A stretch of 64,000 nucleotides of DNA from Bacteroidota bacterium. GTDB lineage: Bacteria > Bacteroidota > Ignavibacteria > Ignavibacteriales > Melioribacteraceae. A model generated the notes under the pieces. The model searched no databases and was not told the DNA's origin. It worked only from the letters and a program-made list of their open reading frames with translations. The DNA lies in the NCBI GenBank assembly GCA_023381535.1, contig JAMCSN010000226.1:1-64000 (forward strand), in the 5' to 3' direction. A program made the position numbers and the translations under genes. Positions 34,170 to 43,252 of this stretch are shown here, in pieces; position 1 is the first letter of the stretch, and each line of letters begins with the position of its first letter.

Positions 34170-34604
34170 ATGAAAAAAGTTCGAATTCTATCCTTTGTAT
34201 TTATAATCGCAATTTCAATTTCTTGCACAGATGTTGGCCCGCTTGAGCAAATCGCCCCGGAAGTAGTAATCGGGACAGATAGAAACAGTTACTGGCTCCC
34301 CGCCACCAATTTTGCCGATACCATATTTATAACCGTTTGGAATAATACAGCAAGAAAAATTTGTCGGGTGCACCCGTACGAGACCATTCAATTCTTTGAT
34401 GGACAACAATGGAAGCGATACGGTAACGTAGAAATTATGGATAGGGACTTGGCAGGCGGGGCAAGCACACGATTCAAAACCAGCACTTCACTGTTCCGGT
34501 ATACACCAGAAGGGAAATATCGCTTTATAGGTGAATATATTTTTGAAGGTGAAGATACATTAAGTCACTCCATTTCAAACGATTTTTTTCTATCCAAGAA
34601 ATAA
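34170..34604 (+). CDS. Small lipoprotein of unknown function
   Basis: GGGGGAAG precedes the ATG. The first 19 residues form a lipoprotein signal with Cys19 in AISISCTDV. The remaining 125 residues look all-beta (alternating short strands, TIFITVWNNTARKIC, GKYRFIGEYIF), like a single immunoglobulin-like domain. No family is recognised. It stands alone between repeats and a bidirectional terminator. Confidence 0.6.
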   Translation: MKKVRILSFVFIIAISISCTDVGPLEQIAPEVVIGTDRNSYWLPATNFADTIFITVWNNTARKICRVHPYETIQFFDGQQWKRYGNVEIMDRDLAGGASTRFKTSTSLFRYTPEGKYRFIGEYIFEGEDTLSHSISNDFFLSKK

Positions 34605-34605
34605 A

Positions 34606-34640
34606 AAAGCCGCAATCAATTGACCGCGGCTTTCTTTCTT
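34606..34640. terminator. Bidirectional terminator between lipoprotein and efflux operon
   Basis: AAAGCCGC (34606-34613) and GCGGCTTT (34626-34633) form an 8-bp stem with flanking A and T runs on both sides, suited to ending both the plus-strand lipoprotein gene and the minus-strand RND gene. Confidence 0.85.
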
Positions 34641-34679
34641 CTAAATACTATCTACTAACTACTCAATACTAAATACTGC
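34641..34679. repeat. Tandem-like TACTA units at the end of the RND gene
   Basis: ATACTATCTACTAACTACTC followed by AATACTAAATACT is a run of degenerate 7-9 base TACTAA units reaching into the last codons of the RND transporter gene, so the final residues of that protein may come from the repeat. Confidence 0.45.
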
Positions 34680-37600
34680 TCTTTCTTTTTTCTTAAAGCG
34701 AATGAGATCACTGACTTTTCCGAACAGCACAGGAATTCTTAATCTATATTCTTCAACCTTGGTATAAACGACCGGTACGATGATCAAAGTTAAGAAGAGC
34801 GAAGAAGTCAATCCGCCGATTAATGCCCAAGCCAAACCGGATTTCCATTCGGAACCGGAACTCGACGAAAGCGCAATCGGCATCATACCGAAGATCATGG
34901 TCAGAGTTGTCATAAAGATCGGGCGGATTCTCATTCTGCCTGCGTCGATCAATGCGTCGTGCAGACTTTCGCCTTTCGACCGCATGTAATTCGTTCGATC
35001 GACCAATAGAATTCCGTTCTTGCCCACCAATCCGATTAGCATAATGATACCGAGAAACGTAAAGATGCTCAGCGATTTCATTGTTAGTGCAAGTGCAAAC
35101 AGCGCACCGATCATTGCAAGCGGAATCGAAAACAAAATTACGAACGGATAAACGAATGAATCATACAGCGCAACCATGATCATGTAAGTGAATAGAATAC
35201 CGGCTAAGAATACCAATCCGAGATCGCCGAACGATTCGTTCTGGTTTTTAATATCACCTTCCCACGTATAAGTTATTCCCGCCGGAAGCTGCATTTGTTT
35301 CAACTTCTTATCGATGTCCTGCGCTATGCTGCCGCTTGGTCTGTTGATTGCTTGAGAGTAAACCATTACCGATGCGTTACGATCCTGCCGTCCAAGTTTT
35401 GTTGGACCGGTTGCCCGGGTAATAGTTGCGAACTGCTTTAGATAAATCGTTTGACCTTTCCGGTTGACAAATGTTATGTCTCCCAAATTATCGGTCTTAG
35501 ACCGGTCAAATTGATCGAGCGCGATTCTGATATCGTAATCGGTATCGCCTTCGCGAAGTTTTGAATCATCGTCTCCAGTTAGCGCGACTTGCAAAGTGGC
35601 GCCGACTTCGGCAAGTGTTAAACCATAGCTCACGAGTTTTCTTCTGTCGAGTTCGATTCTAGTTTCCGGATTTCCTTCTTGCGAAGAAAGACGAACGTCG
35701 GCGGTTCCCGGAATCGTTTTTACAACATCTGCAACTTGGTTTGCAGTTTTAACAACATCGTCATAGTTCGGACCGGAAAGAAGCAGTATCACAGGCGTTT
35801 GATTCGCCACACCGAAAATACCGATTGGATTTACTCTAACTTTGGTGCCGGGAATTTTCATTGCCAATTGTTTTATTGCAATACCGACCTCGTCTGTGCT
35901 TCTTTTCCTTTTGTTTTTCGGAACAAGAACAACGTCGATCTCGGTAGAGTTTGCAGAAGAAAATCCCAACAAACCTTCTGTAGAAGAACCCACGTTAACG
36001 TACATCTTTTCTACTTCCGGCATTTTTCCAATCTCGCCTTCAACTTCTTGAGAAACTTTATTTGTGGTCTCAAGCTTGGTTCCCGGAGGTAGTTCCAACG
36101 TAACCGCAAATTCTCCTCTGTCGGTCTGGGTCATGAATTCGAACCCGATGAATCCGGCAGGAACCAATGCGAACGAAAGGACTAAAATTGTTATTGTAAC
36201 CAACGCAACTTTGCCGCGGTTATTAAAACTCCATTTCAACGTTTTGATGTAAAACTCGGTGAATTTCTTGAACTGATTCTCAAACCAGAGGGCAAACTTT
36301 CCAAGCAATGTTCTATTTGTAAGGCGTTCCAGTTTTCCGAAGCGCGATGCAAGAAGCGGAGTCATCGTAAATGACACGAACAAACTCATCAAGGTCGAAA
36401 ACACAACCACAACGGCAAATTCGCGAAGAATATTTCCAACGATACCACCAACCAGAGCCAGTGGAAGAAATACCGCAACGTCAACGGAAGTAATTGCCAA
36501 AGCAGCAAAACCAATTTCGTTTCTACCTCGCAATGCCGCTTCTTTTCTCTCCGTTCCACGCTCAAGGTAATGATAGATATTCTCCAACACTACTATCGAG
36601 TCGTCCACAAGGATACCCACCACAAGAGAGAGACCGAGTAAAGTCATCAAGTTGAGCGTGAATCCCAACGCATAAATTGCAATGAATGTTGAAATCAACG
36701 ATGACGGAATTGCAACCAAAACGATCAAGGAGTTTCTTATGCTGTGCAGGAACATCAACATCACAATTGCGACGAGCACAATTGCAATTGAAAGGTCTTC
36801 CTTAACCGCATTAGCTGCATCAATAGTGAAAAGAGAACCGTCTTCGGCAATGTCGAACTTTAAGTTAATGTTCTTGTACTGTTGTTCAAGTTTTTTCATT
36901 TCCGTTTTCACAAGTCCGGCAACTTCAACTGCGTTTGCATCCGTCTGCTTCTGCAAAACTATTCCGACCGTATTTCTGAAATTGATTCGCGTAATATTGT
37001 CTGGATCTTTTATTCCATCTTCAACCTCGGCAACGTCTCCAAGTTTTATCTCGCCGCCGTATCGTGATTCTCCGATTGATAGATCTCGAAGTTCATCAAC
37101 AGAAGTAATCTTTCCGGCTAGACGAACGATGAACTGCCCGTCTGCATCTTTAATCTTGCCGGTAGGGAAATCCAGGTTTGAATTTTTGATTGCCTGAGCT
37201 ACTTGCAAGATCGATAAACCATACGCTCTCAATTTTTGCATATCTAGGTTCACTTTTATTTCCCTCTCGTCGCCGCCGACCAATGCAATTTGTCCTACAC
37301 CCGCAACACGAGAGAGCCTCGGCTGAAGTTGATCTTTCACAAATTGGTAAAATGATTTTGAGTCCATATTCCCGGAAACTCCCATTCTCAAAATCGGAAT
37401 TTCATCGAGAGCAAACTTTGAAATCGTTGGAGCCTTAGCCGTCGAAGGTAACTGCGCAAGAATGCCGCCAACTTTTCTTTGCGCGTCCTGCAAGGCAAAA
37501 TCTGTATTTGCCGATTGAAGTAATTCAATTACAACAGACGAGACTCCTTCCATTGAAGTTGAACGCACGGTTGAAACTTTATCCATTCCGGAAACCGCGT

Positions 37601-37805
37601 CTTCAATTAGTTTTGTCACACCGGTTTCAACTTCTTTTGGTGAAGCTCCCGGATAGATTGTTGTGATAGTAAGAACCGGCGGTGAAAATTTCGGTATCAA
37701 TTCATAACTGAGCTTGGTATAGCTGAAAAGTCCCACAGTTATGAGAGCCGCAAATATTACGATAATCAGCGACGGTCTTTTTATTGATAATTCGGTAATT
37801 GTCAT
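34659..37805 (-). CDS. RND-family efflux transporter permease (HAE1/AcrB type)
   Basis: A full-length 1048-residue RND pump: helix 1 near residues 12-30, two large periplasmic loops (about 35-335 and 560-860) and two sets of membrane helices. Proton-relay Asp residues are seen in GILVDDSIVVLENI of helix 4. It expels lipophilic compounds or drugs to the outside together with the adaptor and TolC-like genes directly upstream. ATG at 37805. The TetR gene at the head of the operon probably controls it. Confidence 0.95.
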   Translation of the reverse strand: MTITELSIKRPSLIIVIFAALITVGLFSYTKLSYELIPKFSPPVLTITTIYPGASPKEVETGVTKLIEDAVSGMDKVSTVRSTSMEGVSSVVIELLQSANTDFALQDAQRKVGGILAQLPSTAKAPTISKFALDEIPILRMGVSGNMDSKSFYQFVKDQLQPRLSRVAGVGQIALVGGDEREIKVNLDMQKLRAYGLSILQVAQAIKNSNLDFPTGKIKDADGQFIVRLAGKITSVDELRDLSIGESRYGGEIKLGDVAEVEDGIKDPDNITRINFRNTVGIVLQKQTDANAVEVAGLVKTEMKKLEQQYKNINLKFDIAEDGSLFTIDAANAVKEDLSIAIVLVAIVMLMFLHSIRNSLIVLVAIPSSLISTFIAIYALGFTLNLMTLLGLSLVVGILVDDSIVVLENIYHYLERGTERKEAALRGRNEIGFAALAITSVDVAVFLPLALVGGIVGNILREFAVVVVFSTLMSLFVSFTMTPLLASRFGKLERLTNRTLLGKFALWFENQFKKFTEFYIKTLKWSFNNRGKVALVTITILVLSFALVPAGFIGFEFMTQTDRGEFAVTLELPPGTKLETTNKVSQEVEGEIGKMPEVEKMYVNVGSSTEGLLGFSSANSTEIDVVLVPKNKRKRSTDEVGIAIKQLAMKIPGTKVRVNPIGIFGVANQTPVILLLSGPNYDDVVKTANQVADVVKTIPGTADVRLSSQEGNPETRIELDRRKLVSYGLTLAEVGATLQVALTGDDDSKLREGDTDYDIRIALDQFDRSKTDNLGDITFVNRKGQTIYLKQFATITRATGPTKLGRQDRNASVMVYSQAINRPSGSIAQDIDKKLKQMQLPAGITYTWEGDIKNQNESFGDLGLVFLAGILFTYMIMVALYDSFVYPFVILFSIPLAMIGALFALALTMKSLSIFTFLGIIMLIGLVGKNGILLVDRTNYMRSKGESLHDALIDAGRMRIRPIFMTTLTMIFGMMPIALSSSSGSEWKSGLAWALIGGLTSSLFLTLIIVPVVYTKVEEYRLRIPVLFGKVSDLIRFKKKERAVFSIE

Positions 37806-37828
37806 TTTTCAAATTCCTTTTTATGAGC

Positions 37829-38887
37829 CTACTTAACGATTTGTACTTTTACGTTCTCAACTAAATTATTTTGACCGTTCACAACAACTGTTTCGCCTTC
37901 GTTCAATCCTTGAAGAACCTGAATGTCTGTTCCGGATTCGTCGCCAACTACAATGTTGCGCAGTTTTGCAATTCCGTTTTCAAGTACAAATACCTGAGGA
38001 TTTCGAACCGAGCCTACAAGCGCATCGCGAGAGATGACGAGTGTCTGATGATTATTCAAAGTTGTAAATTCAACTCGCGCAAACATTCCGGCTTTTAGCG
38101 GATGAGCTTTTTCATTTGGAATCGTTATCTCAACCGGATAGGTATGTGCATCGTCTCCTTTAGAACTGATCGATTCAATTCTTCCTTTAAAAGTGATACC
38201 GGGATAAACATCGGTCGTTACGGAAACCGGATCGCCAACTTTAAATACGAAAGCGTCGTTCTCCGACACATTAAGTTTTACTTTCAGCCGAGAGATATCA
38301 ACAATGTTGGCAACCAAAGTGGCTTGAGGCGCACCCTGAACCATCGTACCTAGGTCGACCGGTCGTGACGTTACGTATCCCGAAATTGGAGTTTTTATTT
38401 TAGTGTCTTCGTATTGTCTTTTGGCAACAATGTATTGAGATTCCGCCATCGCGTTACCAAGTTTTGCCTGATCAAGCTGCGCATCGGTAGCGGATTTCTG
38501 TTTGTATAACTCTTGGAAGCGCGCGTAATCTTTTTTCGCCTTGTCGTAATTAGCTTCTGCACTCATGAATGCGGCTTTCTTCAATTCATCGTCAACTTGA
38601 AAAAGAACAGAGCCGGCTGGTTTATAATCTCCGACATTTACATAAACCGCTGTTATCTTTCCCTGTGTTTCCGAAAGAATGTTAACGTCGTTATAAGCAG
38701 TAACCGTTCCAACCAAGCTGAGCGATTGAGAAAGATTTTTCTTTTCAACTTTCGCAACGCTCACGTAGTAAACGTCCTGAATTCCTCCAGCGTTGGTTTG
38801 AGAAAGTTTCTTCTTGTTGACCGCCAGAATCGTTGCAACAACCGCAACTGCAATTATAACACTGGTAATAAGTTTCCATCTTTTCAT
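37829..38887 (-). CDS. RND efflux periplasmic adaptor (MFP) subunit
   Basis: A 352-residue protein with one N-terminal hydrophobic anchor (9-24), a lipoyl-like half VTAYNDVNILSETQGKITAVY, an alpha-helical hairpin (about 110-150, KAKKDYARFQELYKQKS), the second lipoyl half TPISGYVTSR and a beta-barrel C-terminus with MFARVEF. It bridges the RND pump to the TolC-like channel. It lies 23 bases upstream of the pump gene and 23 downstream of the channel gene. Confidence 0.94.
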   Translation of the reverse strand: MKRWKLITSVIIAVAVVATILAVNKKKLSQTNAGGIQDVYYVSVAKVEKKNLSQSLSLVGTVTAYNDVNILSETQGKITAVYVNVGDYKPAGSVLFQVDDELKKAAFMSAEANYDKAKKDYARFQELYKQKSATDAQLDQAKLGNAMAESQYIVAKRQYEDTKIKTPISGYVTSRPVDLGTMVQGAPQATLVANIVDISRLKVKLNVSENDAFVFKVGDPVSVTTDVYPGITFKGRIESISSKGDDAHTYPVEITIPNEKAHPLKAGMFARVEFTTLNNHQTLVISRDALVGSVRNPQVFVLENGIAKLRNIVVGDESGTDIQVLQGLNEGETVVVNGQNNLVENVKVQIVK

Positions 38888-38910
38888 TTTATTTCTCCAG
38901 TTAAATTTTC

Positions 38911-40233
38911 TTACTTGCCAATAGATTTATCTAATCTCGCTTTAGCGAGTTCGTAATCAACTTTAGAATTTGTATAATTTACTTTTGCCGTTGAGAGAGC
39001 GGTTTCGGCATCAACTACTTCGGAGCTCAAAGCCATTCCGGATTTAAACTTGTCTTCAGTAACGCGCATGTTTTCTTCGGCTTGTTTAACGCCAAATTCG
39101 GAAATCTCGATTTTCTTTTTTGCCTGTTCGAAGTTCAAATAATTCTGTGTTACTTCTAACGTAATGTTGTCTTTCATAATTCCTCGTGCATCAAGACTTT
39201 GCGAAAGCTGTGTTTCTGCCTGCTCGGTTTGATGAGCGGTTGTAAGCCAATCCCAAATATTTAGGCTCACGTTTACGCCTGCATCCCAAGTACCTCTAAA
39301 TCCATCCTTCGCAGGAAAAATTCTTTGATTGGGGCGGTTGTAATAATAATCGCCGACAAGGCTGATCTGCGGATACCATGAAGACTGAGCCATCGTGACA
39401 CCGGCTTCGCTTGCCTTAATTCTATAATCGGCAGATTTAATTTCCGGTCTCTTCTGAACAGCTTCATCTATAAGTTTATTCAGTGCATCGTAATCTTGAT
39501 TATCAAACTGAGTTGAAGATGCAATTTCAATTTGCGTATCCAACGGAATGCAAAGAACACTGTTCAAAGCAACGTTTGCAAGCTTAACGGCATTATCTGC
39601 ATCAACTTGTTTAAACATTAAATCGGAAAGCTGCACTTCCAGTTTCAGTAAATCATTCTTTGTAAGCATGCCGGCATTTAAAAGATTTTTTGCGTCGGCA
39701 ACGTGCGCCTTAGCCTGATCAACCGTTTCATCCATAACGTTTTTCATTTGAGCCGCTTTAAAGAGTGACCAGTAAGCATTTTTTACATTGAAGACCAAAT
39801 CGCTTCTGTCTTTATTATAATCTTCATTCGATGCCTTTGCAGTTTGTTCGGCAATGTCGCTGCTGCTGGAAAGTCTAAAACCCATAAACAGCGGTTGAAA
39901 GATTGTAAGCTGTGTTGTATAGTTATCAAGTATCGTCGGCTGAACTTCAAAATTTCCAAACGGTGTTGAAATTGTTGAAGTCGGTACATTGCTAAGTCTT
40001 CTGTAAGCAGCTGAAAGTTTTATTGACGGAAGTCTTGCCGCATTAACTTCACTAAGTTTTGCTTCCGAATATTTTAACTTCATCAGCGATAAGTGAAGCG
40101 TCTTGCTATTCTTTAATCCTATGTCAACCGCCTGATCCACGGTCAAAGAAAGTTTCTGCTGGGCAATCGACCGACCATTAAATGCAATTGCTGCAATGAA
40201 GAAAATGAGTAGTGAAAATCTGAGTCGCATCAT
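38911..40233 (-). CDS. TolC-family outer membrane efflux protein
   Basis: A 440-residue protein with a signal peptide (to GRSIAQQ), then the two repeated halves of the TolC family, rich in long amphipathic helices such as AEAKLSEVNAARLPSIKLS and TEQAETQLSQSLDARG. It forms the trimeric outer-membrane tunnel for the RND system. The position between TetR and the adaptor gene fixes its role. Confidence 0.92.
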   Translation of the reverse strand: MMRLRFSLLIFFIAAIAFNGRSIAQQKLSLTVDQAVDIGLKNSKTLHLSLMKLKYSEAKLSEVNAARLPSIKLSAAYRRLSNVPTSTISTPFGNFEVQPTILDNYTTQLTIFQPLFMGFRLSSSSDIAEQTAKASNEDYNKDRSDLVFNVKNAYWSLFKAAQMKNVMDETVDQAKAHVADAKNLLNAGMLTKNDLLKLEVQLSDLMFKQVDADNAVKLANVALNSVLCIPLDTQIEIASSTQFDNQDYDALNKLIDEAVQKRPEIKSADYRIKASEAGVTMAQSSWYPQISLVGDYYYNRPNQRIFPAKDGFRGTWDAGVNVSLNIWDWLTTAHQTEQAETQLSQSLDARGIMKDNITLEVTQNYLNFEQAKKKIEISEFGVKQAEENMRVTEDKFKSGMALSSEVVDAETALSTAKVNYTNSKVDYELAKARLDKSIGK

Positions 40234-40248
40234 ATTTATGATTCTCCG

Positions 40249-40875
40249 TTAATTTTCAGTTTCTAGATTTGTTGTTCGATACTTTACTCTTCCCGCGTCG
40301 GAAAGAATTCCCTCAAACACTACCTTGTTCACTTCACGATGGATTTGATCCGACGTCAACGGCAAATTCGAAACCGCGCTCCGGTCTAAAAGACCGTGCA
40401 TTGCCGAATCGTACAACATGACAATGAGTTTAGTAGGTATATCTTTTCTGAAAAAACCGCTCTGTATTCCCTCTTCAATTAGACGTGAAAAGTTCGCATG
40501 AGTTTTCTCTCTCCTAAACTCTTGGATATCCTTCCAGATTTCGGGATGATTCTTCATAACGTCTCTAATCATGGGTCCGTCAAATTTTGCGATATGTTTC
40601 GCCAGAAAATTCATAAGCGTTTTTATTTTGTCGATAAACTCTACAGACTTGTCGGCAAGTAAACCATCAATGAAGGTTTCAATCTCACATTTGGTTTCGC
40701 CGATTACTTCTTTAAGTATATGTTCTTTGTTGGAAAAACATTTGTACAAAGTCTTCTTGCTGATGCCCAGCCCTGCCGCAATTTCTTCCATTGTAACTTT
40801 GCTGAATCCGAATTGCATGAACATTTCATCAGCCTTGAGAAGAATTCTTTTTTTGATTTCTGCTTCGTCGTTCAT
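40249..40875 (-). CDS. TetR/AcrR-family transcriptional regulator
   Basis: A 208-residue protein: N-terminal helix-turn-helix ADEMFMQFGFSKVTMEEIAAGLGISKKTLYKCFSN style, and a helical ligand-binding C-terminus. It heads the efflux operon, 15 bases before the TolC gene, so it likely represses its own transcript and is released by a substrate of the pump. A candidate operator lies in the upstream gap. Confidence 0.92.
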   Translation of the reverse strand: MNDEAEIKKRILLKADEMFMQFGFSKVTMEEIAAGLGISKKTLYKCFSNKEHILKEVIGETKCEIETFIDGLLADKSVEFIDKIKTLMNFLAKHIAKFDGPMIRDVMKNHPEIWKDIQEFRREKTHANFSRLIEEGIQSGFFRKDIPTKLIVMLYDSAMHGLLDRSAVSNLPLTSDQIHREVNKVVFEGILSDAGRVKYRTTNLETEN

Positions 40876-40920
40876 AACACCCTTTTTGTTTTCCAGATAA
40901 ACGCATGAATAAATAAATTG

Positions 40921-40960
40921 GTTCCAAAGGAAACAATTATTGTTTTAGTCGTTTCCAAAA
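40921..40960 (-). promoter_or_regulatory. Candidate operator of the efflux operon
   Basis: GGAAAC (40929-40934) and GTTTCC (40951-40956) are inverted around 16 AT-rich bases, and GTTCCAAAGGAAAC overlaps the first as a near palindrome. They lie 45-80 bases upstream of the tetR start, where an autoregulating TetR protein would bind. No binding is shown; this is inferred from position and symmetry. Confidence 0.4.
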
Positions 40961-41044
40961 CTATGAAAGTTCCGTGCTTTTCCCAAAATTATTTGGAGAA
41001 AAATTACGAAAACGATTCAAAATCAAGACATTTGGTTGGAAATA

Positions 41045-41081
41045 AAAAAGCCGCTCCGGCATATTTCCGGGGCGGCTTTTT
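41045..41081 (-). terminator. Terminator of the M16 peptidase operon
   Basis: AAAAAGCCGCTCCGG (41045-41059) pairs fully but for one base with CCGGGGCGGCTTTTT (41067-41081) around a 7-base loop. It lies 17 bases after the 691-residue gene's stop. Confidence 0.9.
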
Positions 41082-41097
41082 GTGAAGGGTTTTAAAT

Positions 41098-43173
41098 CTA
41101 CTTTACTTCGAACAAAGCATCACTCAATCCCGAGTTAACCTCTACCGAAGCTGTGGTAAGTTCAATGGATCCCATAGGAGTGCTTTGGAGCCATTTGAAC
41201 GGAAACTTCAATCCATGAACATCTCTGTAATCATCAAAATCAATTGTCGAAGCAAAACTTCCCTGCTGCGTTTCAGCGGTTGTAACCGATCTCGCCAGCA
41301 GCCCGGAATTTACATCGAAATACTGAGTTGACTTCTTACCATTGAGCGTAGTAAGAACAACTTTGTAAGTATCTTTATTGTTGATTGATTCCATACCGAC
41401 TAATTCCGGTTTAATGCCAAGCTTTGCGTAATCGAGTACAGGATTTATTTCTGCTTCCGTCTTAATCGATTCAAGCTGATCTCCCGTTAGTTCTTTTTCC
41501 TGTCCCATCGCAATTGATTTTCCTTTCACGCCGTCAAAAATTATTTTCTGTTGTCCCACACCAAAATCAACAAGCTGATAAAATTTGTTCGGTGCTTTTT
41601 TAGACATAGTGATTGTAATGTTCATGCCCTGCATACTGCCGGTTAGTTTTATTGTTTGATCTTTCTCCGCCGCAAGTTTTTCTCTTCCGCCGATTGCTTC
41701 AATGTATTTGTTTAGAATTTGATCTACAGTCACACCTTCCGGCACCTTCTTAACATTTGGATCGTACTTTTCACCGTAGATGTCGTAATAATCAACCTTT
41801 CCCGAAAGACTAAACTTTGCAATTTTCTTTGCAACATCGTCGCCTTTTCCTACCACAAGAATGTATGCGTTATTCGGCTTAACATATTTCTTTGCCATTT
41901 CGAGAACGTCATCCGCTGTAACCGCCGATAAGTTCTTCAAATAGTTTTTATAGTAATCTTTCGGCAGGTTGTAGCGCGCAATGTTAATTGCGAATTGCGC
42001 AACCGTCTGCGGCGACTCCAAACTTCGGATGAAATTGCCGGTCATATAATTTTTTGCTTTTTGAAGTTCATTGTCTGTTACTTTATCGGTTCGTATTTTT
42101 TTCAGCTCGTTCATTATTTCGGTTATTGAGCTGTCCGTTACGCTGTTTCGCGCAGAAGTGAATGCTAGAAAATTTCCAACCAGTCGATCCGGATTTATGC
42201 TTGAATATGCGCCATAAGTATAAGCTTTTGCTTCGCGCAAATTCATAAACAATCTTCCCGTTGCATTTCCTCCGAGGATCAGATTAGCGACACTAGCTTT
42301 AATAACATCTTCGCTGCCGTTTTTCAGTTCGATCGGATAGCAAACCGAAATTACCGACTGTACCGAATTCTCGCGGTCAACCAGACAAACTTTATCAACT
42401 ATCGGAGCTTTAGGTGTTGCGTAGGTATTTTTCGGAACATCTTTCTTCTGCCATTTTCCAAAATATTTTTGAATGAGCGACTTTGCCTGCGCTTTGTTGA
42501 TATCTCCTACAACTGCCAGGTAAGCAACGTTCGGCGCAAAATAGGTTTGATAATACTGATTGCACATATCCAACGTAAACGACTTAACGGTTTCTTCCGT
42601 TTGCGGTTCACCATACGGATAATCTTTACCGTACATTAGGACATCACGAACTCTTCGGGCAATCGAATTCGGATCATCCTTCTGAGCAGCCAATCCGGAA
42701 AGCATTTGCTTCTTTATCTTATCCAGTTCTTCCTGTTTGAATACCGAATTCATTACAAGGTCAGACATTATATCAAGAAGCTTATCCTTGTACTTGGAGA
42801 GTCCCGACGCATAAACACTGGTTGAAGACGTTGACAAATTAGCGCCTAAAAAATCAATCTCTTCATCAATTTTGTCTTTAGTTCTATTTTTTGTGCCGGT
42901 TCTCAACAACTCGCCAGCAGCGGCAACATAACCAGCGTCTTTGCCTTCGAGCACGGGATCAACATCAAGCACTAAATTGAATGCAACGCGCGGCAGTTTA
43001 TGATTCTCAACCACGAACACTTTCATTCCGTTTGGAAGTTCGAATGATTCGTAGCTTCCGATTTTAACTTCCGGTGCGGGTCCGGCTGCCGGAAGTTTGC
43101 TTCTATCCAATTGAGCAAATGCCGGACTTGCCATCGTTACAACCATTAACAGCATTAATAATTTCTTGATCAT
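41098..43173 (-). CDS. M16-family peptidase partner subunit with extra C-terminal domain, likely inactive
   Basis: The 691 residues begin with a signal peptide (to ASPAFAQ). The M16 N-terminal half lacks the HXXEH zinc motif; the corresponding region reads AAAGELLRTGTKN, so it is the substrate-binding partner of the active protein encoded just upstream. The M16 C-terminal half follows to about 475. The last 200 residues form a further all-beta domain (IKLTGSMQGMNITITM, KSTQYFDVNSGLLARS) resembling outer-membrane lipoprotein carrier-like folds. CGGAG precedes the ATG. Both M16 proteins are exported and probably process periplasmic peptides. Confidence 0.88.
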   Translation of the reverse strand: MIKKLLMLLMVVTMASPAFAQLDRSKLPAAGPAPEVKIGSYESFELPNGMKVFVVENHKLPRVAFNLVLDVDPVLEGKDAGYVAAAGELLRTGTKNRTKDKIDEEIDFLGANLSTSSTSVYASGLSKYKDKLLDIMSDLVMNSVFKQEELDKIKKQMLSGLAAQKDDPNSIARRVRDVLMYGKDYPYGEPQTEETVKSFTLDMCNQYYQTYFAPNVAYLAVVGDINKAQAKSLIQKYFGKWQKKDVPKNTYATPKAPIVDKVCLVDRENSVQSVISVCYPIELKNGSEDVIKASVANLILGGNATGRLFMNLREAKAYTYGAYSSINPDRLVGNFLAFTSARNSVTDSSITEIMNELKKIRTDKVTDNELQKAKNYMTGNFIRSLESPQTVAQFAINIARYNLPKDYYKNYLKNLSAVTADDVLEMAKKYVKPNNAYILVVGKGDDVAKKIAKFSLSGKVDYYDIYGEKYDPNVKKVPEGVTVDQILNKYIEAIGGREKLAAEKDQTIKLTGSMQGMNITITMSKKAPNKFYQLVDFGVGQQKIIFDGVKGKSIAMGQEKELTGDQLESIKTEAEINPVLDYAKLGIKPELVGMESINNKDTYKVVLTTLNGKKSTQYFDVNSGLLARSVTTAETQQGSFASTIDFDDYRDVHGLKFPFKWLQSTPMGSIELTTASVEVNSGLSDALFEVK

Positions 43174-43252
43174 TTTATACTCCGATTAATTTCAATCTTT
43201 TATTGATAAATAATCCGCGATAATGACATGCGGAAATTTTTCTTCTATCACT

